Source: Lysinibacillus sp. 2017 (lineage in GTDB: Bacteria > Bacillota > Bacilli > Bacillales_A > Planococcaceae). Taken from it: a stretch of DNA of 64,000 nt. Of the stretch, positions 54,116 through 62,559 are shown piece by piece. The stretch's first letter is position 1; each line of letters starts with the position of its first letter. Under the pieces are notes generated by a model. The model made no database searches. It was not told where the DNA came from and was given only the letters and a program-made list of their open reading frames with translations. Made by a program: the position numbers and the translations under genes. The DNA is taken from positions 1,784,001-1,848,000 of the forward strand of contig NZ_CP029002.1 in assembly GCF_003073375.1 (NCBI RefSeq), read 5' to 3'.

Positions 54116-55720
54116 TTATTTAATGCCTTCTTTATTTTTCCATTCTAAGAACGCATCATATGTTAATGGTTTGTCTAAAATTGAACCATCTTCACGGATT
54201 TCGATGACACGGTTTGCAATTGTTTGAATGAATTGGTGGTCATGAGATGTGAAAATCATTGCACCTTTGAAGCGAGTTAAGCCTTCATTTAATGCTTGAA
54301 TAGATTCAAGGTCTAAATGGTTCGTAGGCTCATCTAATAATAAGACGTTCGCATTGTTTAGCATCATTTTTGATAACATACAACGTACTTTTTCGCCACC
54401 TGAAAGAACGCCAGGAGATTTCTTAACTTCTTCACCAGAGAATAACATACGACCTAAGAAGCCACGTAAGAACGATTCTGTTTCATCTTCTGGAGAATAA
54501 GGACGTAACCATTCAACTAATGATTTTTCAGATCCACCGAAGTATTGGTCATGATCCATTTCAAAGTAACTTTGAGATGTTGTAACACCCCATTTAAACG
54601 TACCAGCATCTGGTTTTTTACGATCCATTAAAATATCCATTAATGCAGATTTAGCAATTGGCGAACCTAAAAGAATAATTTTATCTTCTTTGTTCATAGA
54701 GAAGCGAATGTCTTTAAATAATGTTTCGCCTTCTTGAGAAGCAGATAAACCATCTACTGTTAAAACGTCATTCCCAATTTCACGACTAGTTTGGAAGTTG
54801 ATGAATGGGTATTTACGGCTTGATGGACGAATGTCATCTAATTCGATTTTGTCTAACATTTTTTTACGAGATGTCGCTTGAGAAGATTTCGATGCGTTTG
54901 CAGAGAAACGAGCAATGAACTCTTTTAATTCTTTAATTTTTTCTTCTTTTTTCGAGTTTTGATCAGCCATCATTTTTTGTGCTAATTGGCTAGACTCATA
55001 CCAGAAATCATAGTTACCCACGTAAAGTTGGATTTTACCAAAGTCCAAATCCGCAATGTGCGTACATACTTTGTTTAAGAAGTGACGGTCATGGGAAACA
55101 ACGATTACAGTGTTTTCGAAGTTAATTAAAAATTCCTCTAACCAGTTAATTGCTTGTAAATCTAAGTGGTTGGTAGGCTCATCCAGTAGTAAAACATCTG
55201 GTTTGCCGAATAATGCTTGAGCAAGTAACACTTTGACTTTGTCAGAACCTTCTAAGTCCGCCATCATCATATAGTGAAGCTCATCACCAATACCTAAACC
55301 GTTCAGTAAACTAGCCGCATCAGATTCTGCTTCCCAACCGTTCATGTCAGCGAATTCGCCTTCAAGTTCAGCAGCACGCATTCCATCTTCATCTGTCATT
55401 TCTGGTTTCATATAGATCGCGTCTTTTTCTGCTTTTACTTCCCAAAGACGTTTGTTACCCATTACAACGGTATCCAGTACGTTGAATTCATCGTACTCGA
55501 AGTGGTTTTGTTTTAATACTGAAAGACGTTCATCTTTACCCATTGATACGTGGCCTTCTTGTGCCTCGATATCACCAGATAAAATTTTTAAAAATGTTGA
55601 TTTACCAGCACCGTTTGCACCGATTAGGCCGTAACAGTTACCTGGGTTAAATTTAATATTTACATCGTCAAATAATTTACGGTCGCCATAGCGAAGACCT
55701 ACACCTGATACTTGAATCAT
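54116..55720 (-). CDS. ABC-F family ATPase (YkpA/YbiT subfamily)
   Basis: This encodes 534 residues, ATG with AAGGAGGT upstream. Two ABC domains on one chain with no membrane part, joined by the linker around residues 240-320. NBD1: Walker A GANGAGKS, Walker B VLLLDEPTNHLD. NBD2: signature LSGGEKVR and Walker B VLLLDEPTNHLD, but its Walker A reads GSPIAKS, lacking the normal GxxGxGK spacing. KWGVTTSQSYFE after it is typical of the YkpA branch. ABC-F proteins act on the ribosome E site; this subfamily's precise task is unclear. Confidence 0.9.
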   Translation of the reverse strand: MIQVSGVGLRYGDRKLFDDVNIKFNPGNCYGLIGANGAGKSTFLKILSGDIEAQEGHVSMGKDERLSVLKQNHFEYDEFNVLDTVVMGNKRLWEVKAEKDAIYMKPEMTDEDGMRAAELEGEFADMNGWEAESDAASLLNGLGIGDELHYMMMADLEGSDKVKVLLAQALFGKPDVLLLDEPTNHLDLQAINWLEEFLINFENTVIVVSHDRHFLNKVCTHIADLDFGKIQLYVGNYDFWYESSQLAQKMMADQNSKKEEKIKELKEFIARFSANASKSSQATSRKKMLDKIELDDIRPSSRKYPFINFQTSREIGNDVLTVDGLSASQEGETLFKDIRFSMNKEDKIILLGSPIAKSALMDILMDRKKPDAGTFKWGVTTSQSYFEMDHDQYFGGSEKSLVEWLRPYSPEDETESFLRGFLGRMLFSGEEVKKSPGVLSGGEKVRCMLSKMMLNNANVLLLDEPTNHLDLESIQALNEGLTRFKGAMIFTSHDHQFIQTIANRVIEIREDGSILDKPLTYDAFLEWKNKEGIK

Positions 55721-55947
55721 GTAAGTACCTCCTTGTATTTTTTACGTTTTTTTTAGATTGCTTTAGAAAGAGGATTTCTCTTTTGCACACAATGTTTCTA
55801 TTATAGCATGACTCCTTCTTAAATTAAATAAAAGTAGGTGTGAAAGGAGGATTAAACTTCTTTGTTTAAATTGAACCTAAAGTTGTCAGACTACTCAGAA
55901 TATGTTTTACTAATATAGTTAATGAATGTTTGAAACGAGGAAAAAAT

Positions 55948-57126
55948 TTGAAACAGAATAAAGGATTAAAAATAGCATTTATTATTTTGTCTATTTTTCT
56001 AGTATCGATTAATCTACGACCAGCTGTAACGTCAGTTGGACCGATTTTATCGACAATTAGTGATGCACTCGGTGTTACTAGTACACAGATGAGCTTACTA
56101 ACGTCCGTACCAGTTTTTTGTATGGGATTATTTGCGCCGCTTGCCGTTCCCATTCAAAAATATTTTGGTTACAAATGGTCGATTGCTACACTTACATTAC
56201 TGATTGGGATTGCAATAGCAGCAAGAATTAGCTTTTCAAGTTATATCGCACTTGTAGTAACGAGCTTTTTTGCTGGTTTTGCAATTGCCATAGTAAGTCC
56301 AATCATCAATGCGTATATAAAAGAAAAGTTCCCGACAAAATTGGAACCTGTAATTGGTGTTTATTCATTTGCTATTGGTTTTGGTGCAACGATTAGTTCT
56401 GGATTTACTGGCATTTTTTACGAAAGCTTTGATGGAAACTGGTCGTTGGCACTCGGGGTATGGGGAATTTTAGCTGTAGTAGCTATGGTTTGTTGGATTT
56501 TGACTGTGGATCCATCAAAAGTAGAACAACAAAAGCATGCTACACAACAAACACGTAATCCATGGAAAAATAAATTAGCGTGGATCATTATGATCTATTT
56601 TGGCTTACAAACATCACTTTTTTTCAGTTTAACAACTTGGTTAGTATCTATTGCATTGGAACAGGGGTTGTCTTTATTAACGGCAGGTTCGGTATTAACG
56701 TTAATGACAATTGTTCAGTTAGTAGGGAATATTTTAATTCCTTCGCTGATTAACCGTTATCCCAATCGTATCATTTGGTTACATAGTTTAATCATTATTG
56801 GCATTGCTGGATCTATTTTATTCTTTGTAGACGCAAGTTGGGTGATTTGGGCATGCGCGGTTATTTTCGGTATTGTCCTTAGCGGATTATTCCCAATTGG
56901 CTTAATGCTACCCCTAGACGAAGCTAAAAATAATCAAGAAGCCAATGAATGGAGCTCAATGGTTCTTTCAGGTGGTTTTATGATGAGTGCGATTGTTCCA
57001 TTAGTAATTGGGGTTGTATTTGATAGGACAACTACACACTTCATGACCAAGATAATTTTTGTACTATTATTCATATTGATGTCATTATCCATTTTTGTAA
57101 TGCAAAAACTAAAGAAACAAGTATAA
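55948..57126 (+). CDS. MFS transporter, CynX/NimT family
   Basis: This encodes 392 residues. A TTG at 55948 sits seven bases after CGAGG; a TTG at 55930 precedes the site. Twelve helices. SINLRPAVTSVGPIL in the first helix is the CynX/NimT/YycB signature, and GFAIAIVSPIINAYIKEKFP follows in the first half. Characterised relatives move cyanate or 2-nitroimidazole; the substrate here is unknown. Confidence 0.85.
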   Translation: MKQNKGLKIAFIILSIFLVSINLRPAVTSVGPILSTISDALGVTSTQMSLLTSVPVFCMGLFAPLAVPIQKYFGYKWSIATLTLLIGIAIAARISFSSYIALVVTSFFAGFAIAIVSPIINAYIKEKFPTKLEPVIGVYSFAIGFGATISSGFTGIFYESFDGNWSLALGVWGILAVVAMVCWILTVDPSKVEQQKHATQQTRNPWKNKLAWIIMIYFGLQTSLFFSLTTWLVSIALEQGLSLLTAGSVLTLMTIVQLVGNILIPSLINRYPNRIIWLHSLIIIGIAGSILFFVDASWVIWACAVIFGIVLSGLFPIGLMLPLDEAKNNQEANEWSSMVLSGGFMMSAIVPLVIGVVFDRTTTHFMTKIIFVLLFILMSLSIFVMQKLKKQV

Positions 57127-57127
57127 T

Positions 57128-57163
57128 AAAAAGTAGTCGGATAAACTGACTACTTTTTATTTT
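57128..57163 (+). terminator. Intrinsic terminator after the MFS gene
   Basis: AAAAAGTAGTC pairs with GACTACTTTTT, T-rich tail. Confidence 0.85.
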
Positions 57164-57210
57164 GAGTCCAATCCAGTTGACATAATCATATTATCGTAAA
57201 GGAGAAAGAA

Positions 57211-58410
57211 ATGAAAAAATTAATAATGCTTGTAGCAGTTATGCTATTAGCAGGTTGCTCAGATAAGGCAGAAAGTAATTGGGTAGCACAAGTTATACCG
57301 AAAGAAGAGAAGCAGCCAGCACCTGTATATGAAGCTGAAGTAAGTATACATACACCTTTTATAACAACGACAGGTTTGGTAATAAAACAAGATGATCGTG
57401 ACAAATGGATTTTAGTCAATGCTACAGAAGTATCAGGTCATCCAAATGTACTTGTGCAAGATGAATTGCAAACACTTGGGGAGGTACAGGGAATTGATAT
57501 AGATCATAATATAGCGATAATTCTTATAAGAAATAGTTTTGACTTCAATATATTCCAACTTTCTGAAGAAGAAATAGTGAATGGCATTGATAAAGAAACA
57601 AAAAAAATAAGTTATTATGAATCCTTTATCAATGGGCGATCAGTTCAAGCAAATGCCAAACAGATTCAAAATTTGCTCGATGAAACAATAAAAAATCCAT
57701 TAACTTGGGAGACACGCTACGAAAAAAACGCTATTTTGTTACAAGAAACCGCACTGAACGAAGCTACGAATTTCACAAATCATTATGAAAAAAATATTTT
57801 TACATATAATCCAGACAACTTAAAGCATTTTGCTACGCAATTTATTGAACAGTTCAATAAAAGTGTAAAAGATGCAGATTGGCAACTGCTAGAAAATGAT
57901 GTAGGTTCTGATGAGATGATGGAAGAATTGCAGTATGTGAACAAAGATGTAAAAGGCTATTCAGTTCGTGAAGCTCGAAAAGATGGCGTTTTTTATTTTG
58001 TAAATGGAATAGATGATGAGAAAAATGAAGTGCGCTTAACATTGATTAATGAAAAGGGTCATTATAAAGTAATTGGCACGAGTTTAATCGATTCTGAAGA
58101 ATTAAAGGAACAAAAAATAGCGCAAGTAAATTTAATCAATGAACCAGAATTATCAGAAGTTCCAGCACTTCAAATGTTTATTCTTCGGAAGATAAAACAA
58201 ATAGACATTACTTCAAAAGAAAATGAGATATGGAAGCTTGAAATAGTAGATAAAAAAGTGAATGTGCAATTTGAAAAAAAAGGTAAGGAAAAAATGAAAT
58301 ATAGTTGTGACGCTATCGAAATTGAGAAGAACAGTGCCAAGAATGCAGTTCAGTTAATTGGCTGTTCAAAAGAAAGCGAAAAAGCAGTTACAATGGGTTA
58401 TATAAAATAA
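57211..58410 (+). CDS. Lipoprotein with inactive trypsin-like N domain
   Basis: This encodes 399 residues, ATG with AAAGGAGAAAG upstream; lipobox LAGC (Cys16). Residues 45-110 follow the strand order of HtrA-type proteases (TTGLVI, WILVNATEV, NVLVQDE, GIDIDHNIAIILI), but the positions of catalytic His and Asp hold Thr72 and Asn100, and no GNSGG motif follows. Residues about 205-300 resemble an NTF2-like domain seen in TcaA-type wall-stress proteins. The last 90 residues contain two Cys. Both domain calls are inferred by eye; the function is unknown. Confidence 0.6.
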   Translation: MKKLIMLVAVMLLAGCSDKAESNWVAQVIPKEEKQPAPVYEAEVSIHTPFITTTGLVIKQDDRDKWILVNATEVSGHPNVLVQDELQTLGEVQGIDIDHNIAIILIRNSFDFNIFQLSEEEIVNGIDKETKKISYYESFINGRSVQANAKQIQNLLDETIKNPLTWETRYEKNAILLQETALNEATNFTNHYEKNIFTYNPDNLKHFATQFIEQFNKSVKDADWQLLENDVGSDEMMEELQYVNKDVKGYSVREARKDGVFYFVNGIDDEKNEVRLTLINEKGHYKVIGTSLIDSEELKEQKIAQVNLINEPELSEVPALQMFILRKIKQIDITSKENEIWKLEIVDKKVNVQFEKKGKEKMKYSCDAIEIEKNSAKNAVQLIGCSKESEKAVTMGYIK

Positions 58411-58445
58411 AAAACATGTGCGAGAATTCCTCGTACATGTTTTTT
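58411..58445 (+). terminator. Intrinsic terminator after the lipoprotein gene
   Basis: AAAACATGT-CGAG pairs with CTCG-ACATGTTTT and ends in T residues. Confidence 0.85.
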
Positions 58446-58719
58446 ATTAGAATCAATTACATATTATACGACACTATATTGTAGATTTGAATTAAAAGAA
58501 AGGCTACTAAGCAAATAACATACAGGCTAAAAAATTGCCAACTATTTAGAAGGGAAAATTAATTTTATTTAATAAAGTTACATTAAAAAAACACTTTGAT
58601 CATGAAAATGACTTAAAATACTTAGTTTATATGGATTGGAATCGGTCGCTGAAATAACCAAAAGCGGTTACTATTAGGATTCAAATGAAATTTCTTTTAA
58701 AAGAAACTTATTAAAGGTA
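58446..58719. other. Gene-free AT-rich stretch upstream of recQ
   Basis: About 270 bases with no frame that carries a ribosome site. Together with the dyad and recQ leader it makes a 416-base gap between coding regions. I see nothing else defined in it. Confidence 0.4.
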
Positions 58720-58762
58720 GTTTACATAATTATGTTATGTAAACTAAAATTACTATTATAAT
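58720..58762 (+). promoter_or_regulatory. Perfect 10+10 bp dyad overlapping the recQ promoter
   Basis: GTTTACATAA, five bases, TTATGTAAAC (58720-58744) is a perfect inverted repeat. Its right end supplies a weak -35 (TTATGT), 16 bases before TATAAT (58757-58762). This is the layout of a repressor operator. It is not a LexA (GAAC-N4-GTTC) box. Confidence 0.5.
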
Positions 58763-58826
58763 TTTTATGCACCCATTTATTATTTGCCATAGTATAATAA
58801 AACTATTGAATTTTTCTGGAGGTACT

Positions 58827-60605
58827 ATGTTAAACACCGCATTACAACATTTAAAAAACTATTTTGGCTACGATACATTTCGAACTGGCCAATCACAAGT
58901 CATTGAAAATGTCCTACAACATAAAGATACACTCGTTATTATGCCTACAGGTGGAGGTAAGTCACTGTGTTATCAAATCCCGGCGCTTTGTCTGGAAGGA
59001 ACGACACTTGTCATTTCACCTCTTATTTCATTGATGAAAGATCAAGTTGATATGCTCGTTTCAAGTGGGATACAGGCTGCTTATATTAACAGTTCGTTAA
59101 GCTTTGAAGAAGTACAAGACGTGATGTATCGCGTTCGTAGTGGACAAATTAAATTATTATATATCGCTCCAGAGCGTTTAGAAAATGAACGTTTTTGTAT
59201 GGAGCTCGCGCAAATTCATGTGCCGCTTCTTGCGATTGACGAAGCACACTGTATTTCCCAGTGGGGCCATGATTTCCGTCCAAGTTACCGTTCGATTCAG
59301 CAATTGGTCCATTTATGGGAAGTGAAGCCTACCGTCATCGCGTTAACAGCAACGGCAACTGAAGAAGTAAGCGCGGATATTCAAGGATTACTATCAATCG
59401 ATAAAGACGATACGTTTGTAACTGGTTTCGCACGAGAAAATCTAACATTTTCTGTCTTACTCGGGGAAAATAAAGAAGCTTATCTAAAAAAATATGTTAA
59501 AGCCAAAGCCAATGAAGCAGGCATTATTTATGCTTCAACGCGTAAATCGGTTGAAGCTGTACATGATATGCTACAAAAAGCAGGCGTTGCTGTGGCGAAG
59601 TATCATGGGGGGATGTATGAGGAAGACCGTACATACGAGCAAAACCGCTTTTTAAACGATGAAGTTCAAATCATGGTCGCAACCAATGCATTTGGGATGG
59701 GCATTAATAAAACAAATGTGCATTTCGTTATCCATTACAATATGCCTCGCAATATGGAGAGCTATTATCAAGAAGCGGGGCGTGCGGGACGAGATGGGTT
59801 AGAAAGTGAATGTATTTTACTTTATAGTTCTTCCGATGAGCAAACACAACGTTTTTTAATCGATCAAGCACAAGACCGCTCGCGTATTCCTCTTGAACTA
59901 ACGAAGCTTCATACGATGATTGATTATTGCCATACAGAACGCTGCTTACAGAGCTATATCGTCGAGTATTTCGGGGATTTAGAAAGCACGGATTGTGGAA
60001 AATGTGCGAACTGTACAGATGAACGTCCACAGCAAGACGTGACCACTGATGCTCAGAAAGTATTGTCTTGCATCGTGCGTATGGGTCAAAAATTTGGGAA
60101 ACAATTAACTGCATCTGTTTTAGCAGGTTCTCGTAGTAAAAAGGTATTAGATTTTAACTTTCATAAATTACCGACATACGGTATTTTACGTACCATGAAT
60201 GCAAAAGAAATTGCCAACTTTATCGAATTTTTAATTGCAGAAAAGCTCATTGTCGTGGGGAATGGCCAATTTCCTATATTAGCGATTTCTGATTTAGGAA
60301 AAGAAGTTTTACTAGGCAAACATACGATTTACCGAAAAGAAGCACGTATTATTCAGTCTACTGTTGAGCCAAATGACCCGTTATTCGAGGAGTTACGTAG
60401 AATTCGTAAGGGAATTGCTGACCGTGAAAAAGTACCGCCATTCGTTGTATTCTCGGATAAATCTTTAAAAGATATGTGTACAAGACGTCCAAAAAATAGC
60501 GCACAATTCTTAGAAGTAAGTGGTGTAGGGGAAAGCAAGCTTGAAAAATACGGGAAAACATTTATTGATGTGATCAAAGAATTTACGAATAAAGAAAATT
60601 TATAA
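58827..60605 (+). CDS. recQ: RecQ-type ATP-dependent DNA helicase
   Basis: This encodes 592 residues from the ATG at 58827 (GGAGGTAC upstream). Superfamily 2 helicase: Walker A MPTGGGKSLCYQ, DEAH box, TATAT, and RAGRDG motif VI; a zinc-binding Cys cluster (CHTERCLQSYIVEYFGD, CGKCANC) and RQC winged helix follow, with an HRDC domain at the C terminus (about 515-590). It unwinds 3'-overhang DNA in recombination repair. This is the full RecQ layout, longer than YocI-like short forms that end after RQC. Confidence 0.95.
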   Translation: MLNTALQHLKNYFGYDTFRTGQSQVIENVLQHKDTLVIMPTGGGKSLCYQIPALCLEGTTLVISPLISLMKDQVDMLVSSGIQAAYINSSLSFEEVQDVMYRVRSGQIKLLYIAPERLENERFCMELAQIHVPLLAIDEAHCISQWGHDFRPSYRSIQQLVHLWEVKPTVIALTATATEEVSADIQGLLSIDKDDTFVTGFARENLTFSVLLGENKEAYLKKYVKAKANEAGIIYASTRKSVEAVHDMLQKAGVAVAKYHGGMYEEDRTYEQNRFLNDEVQIMVATNAFGMGINKTNVHFVIHYNMPRNMESYYQEAGRAGRDGLESECILLYSSSDEQTQRFLIDQAQDRSRIPLELTKLHTMIDYCHTERCLQSYIVEYFGDLESTDCGKCANCTDERPQQDVTTDAQKVLSCIVRMGQKFGKQLTASVLAGSRSKKVLDFNFHKLPTYGILRTMNAKEIANFIEFLIAEKLIVVGNGQFPILAISDLGKEVLLGKHTIYRKEARIIQSTVEPNDPLFEELRRIRKGIADREKVPPFVVFSDKSLKDMCTRRPKNSAQFLEVSGVGESKLEKYGKTFIDVIKEFTNKENL

Positions 60606-60757
60606 CGTACAGGATTAATCTTTAATTGTTACGGTAAGAGACGTGAAATATACACGATTTTATACAATATGGAGAATACACGGAGCAGCCACAATCACCG
60701 CTACATCAGCGATTTGACCTCTCTGCATAAAATACTGCATAAACAATGCTCAAAAGA

Positions 60758-60799
60758 AAAAGCACGAAACGGTGATTTAATAACGTTTTGTGCTTTTTT
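60758..60799 (+). terminator. Intrinsic terminator downstream of recQ
   Basis: AAAAGCACGAAACG pairs with CGTTTTGTGCTTTT and ends in T residues, 150 bases past the stop. Confidence 0.8.
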
Positions 60800-60804
60800 C
60801 GTGG

Positions 60805-60833
60805 TTTCCCAAATTTTTGTTTGGGAACGTTAA
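60805..60833 (-). repeat. Palindromic repeat, copy A
   Basis: TTCCCAAA and TTTGGGAA flank a short loop; read on minus it begins AACGTTCCCAAA, shared with copies B and C. It starts four bases past the stop of the 134-residue lipoprotein gene. No T run, so it is not a standard terminator. Confidence 0.6.
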
Positions 60834-60836
60834 TTT

Positions 60837-61241
60837 TTATTTTTTATTGCGAATGTATTCCGTTCCAAAAGAATCAATGATGATATGGTCCATAAATATA
60901 GTGAATTCTAATGATAGATCATCATCAGCTGTAATGAAATATTTATCATCTTTTACTTTAACTTTGGCATTGGTGAATTCTGTATTAACAAACGGTCCAT
61001 CCATTTCTTTAGTTAAAACAAACTCGTCTAAGCTGCTCTTAGTATCCCTTAAATATATTCCATAAACTAGAAGTTTGTCTTCGTGCAAGTACACAGTATA
61101 TCGGTCACTTACATAATAATAAGTTTTAAAATCTTCAACTTTGGCAACTTTTTCAGGTTCTTTTGGAGAGAATAGTTGGTCGCATCCAAATAGCATTAAA
61201 GCACAGGCAATAAGCATTGCTAACGAAAGAATTTTTTTCAT
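60837..61241 (-). CDS. Hypothetical lipoprotein
   Basis: This encodes 134 residues, ATG with AGGGAGGGG upstream. The signal peptide ends in LFGC (Cys20). The rest is mostly beta, with YYYVSDRYTVYLHEDKLLVYGIYL and EFTIFMDHIIIDSFGTEYI (landmarks). No family is recognised. First from the right edge of three small minus-strand envelope genes separated by copies of one repeat. Confidence 0.65.
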   Translation of the reverse strand: MKKILSLAMLIACALMLFGCDQLFSPKEPEKVAKVEDFKTYYYVSDRYTVYLHEDKLLVYGIYLRDTKSSLDEFVLTKEMDGPFVNTEFTNAKVKVKDDKYFITADDDLSLEFTIFMDHIIIDSFGTEYIRNKK

Positions 61242-61439
61242 AAATTCCCCTCCCTATTTATAAAATTAATTAATCAATTTTATAGAGCTTATTAGTTATA
61301 CGGAAAATAATGTAAAAAGTTTCAATTTTCTGAATTTGAAACCTTGATAGCATTTTTAGAATAACGAAACACTTGCAAAGAGCTGTTTGAGAATCAAAAA
61401 CAGCTAATACAACGAAATGTACTAGCTGCTGGGCTGAAC

Positions 61440-61469
61440 GCTCCCTAAGTGTCATTTGGGAACGTTTAT
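61440..61469 (-). repeat. Palindromic repeat, copy B
   Basis: On plus: TCCCTAAGT, one variable base, then TCATTTGGGAACGTT. Copy C differs at that base and at one flanking base only. It lies 91 bases past the stop of the 91-residue gene. Confidence 0.65.
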
Positions 61470-61560
61470 TAGGTTTATTTTGTATACTTTATAAATCTTT
61501 AATGATATAAGGTAATCTTGAATTTAATGAAAATAGAGACCCTAATAAAAATTCTGTTGG

Positions 61561-61836
61561 TTATGACCCAAAGTTACCAAATATCATCATAGCAATACTG
61601 AATATAATAACGACTCCTAATCCTAAAATACCGACTGATGAGGCAACTAAAGTGATTACTTTTAAAGGCCCTTTCATGCTAAATAGTGCCGTAAAAAATG
61701 AACCAAGTAATAATATGATTATTAACACTATATCCCATGAGTCAGGTAAGGGGTTCAAAACTTGCGGGAAAATAAAACCTAAAACAATAAACATAACCAA
61801 CAATACCAATGAAATCAGACTTAAATATCTTCTCAT
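61561..61836 (-). CDS. Hypothetical membrane protein, three spans
   Basis: This encodes 91 residues, ATG with GAGGTTGAGG upstream. Three hydrophobic segments: YLSLISLVLLVMFIVLGFIF, VLIIILLLGSFFTALFSM and LGLGVVIIFSIAMMIFG. Short loops with no conserved motif. It recalls small inner-membrane proteins of the DUF-type found next to stress or immunity genes, but no family is recognised. Confidence 0.65.
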   Translation of the reverse strand: MRRYLSLISLVLLVMFIVLGFIFPQVLNPLPDSWDIVLIIILLLGSFFTALFSMKGPLKVITLVASSVGILGLGVVIIFSIAMMIFGNFGS

Positions 61837-61920
61837 TACCTCAACCTCACTTTAACTGCCTTTTGATTGAATAAAACTTTTAACGATACGGTACTATATA
61901 TAGACGTTTATAAGACATTC

Positions 61921-61950
61921 ATTCCCTAAGTTTCATTTGGGAACGTTATT
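61921..61950 (-). repeat. Palindromic repeat, copy C
   Basis: Nearly identical to copy B (24 of 26 bases). It lies 32 bases past the stop of the 99-residue gene. Confidence 0.65.
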
Positions 61951-61981
61951 TGTATAGAGGTGTATTTAAAAATCGCTTAAT

Positions 61982-62281
61982 TTAAACATCGTGTTCAAAT
62001 TTGGCAAAGTAAAATATCCATTTTTTCGAAACGAGATAAGTATCTAATTCACCTTGAGTTGCTCGTTCGACTGGTGGATTAATAATTTTAAAGCCTTGCG
62101 AATTTTCAATTTTAGAATGAGTACTACTAAGATATTCATATTCCACAATTTCAGCTTTAATCGCCGAAATTGGATAGCCCATCAAAAATACATGCGTGCG
62201 AATTGCCATTTCAGGTGTAGCGTGAGAACCTAAAATTAAACCAATGAATATTAAAAGAAAAGATATTTTTATAATTTTCAC
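61982..62281 (-). CDS. Hypothetical exported protein
   Basis: This encodes 99 residues, GTG start with GGAGGTA upstream. A signal or anchor helix (IIKISFLLIFIGLILG) is followed by a soluble part with YPISAIKAEIVEYEYLSS and a C-terminal KKWIFYFAKFEHDV. No family is recognised. Confidence 0.6.
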   Translation of the reverse strand: MKIIKISFLLIFIGLILGSHATPEMAIRTHVFLMGYPISAIKAEIVEYEYLSSTHSKIENSQGFKIINPPVERATQGELDTYLVSKKWIFYFAKFEHDV

Positions 62282-62350
62282 TATGTACCTCCTGTAAGGT
62301 AGTTGTTGTATTCAATATTCTATAAAAACATAGTTATCCCCTCTAAAAAC

Positions 62351-62375
62351 ATTCCCAAACCAGTGTTTGGTAACA
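62351..62375. repeat. Palindromic repeat, divergent copy D
   Basis: ATTCCCAAAC, four bases, GTTTGGTAACAT: similar size and sequence to copies A-C but with changes in the outer bases. It lies 70 bases upstream of the 99-residue gene. Confidence 0.4.
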
Positions 62376-62480
62376 TTTGTGCAACTTAAATCATTTCAAT
62401 TGGTGGAGTGTATTGAAATTGTAATTTGAATGAATAAGAGAACGGGTTTGTATTGTAAATTAGTTTCTTCTGATTTAAAC

Positions 62481-62523
62481 CTTACACCAACTGTAAGAGT
62501 AATTTTACTATTTTTTGTAGTAA
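62481..62523 (+). promoter_or_regulatory. Two dyads upstream of the Bce-type ABC operon
   Basis: CTTACA-N5-TGTAAG (62481-62497) and TTACTA-N7-TAGTAA (62505-62523) lie 37-79 bases before the start codon. They could be the site of a BceR-like response regulator or of the basal promoter. No regulator gene is in the window. Confidence 0.4.
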
Positions 62524-62559
62524 GGTATTGCTAAGCAAACAAAACAGGAGGTTGCACAT

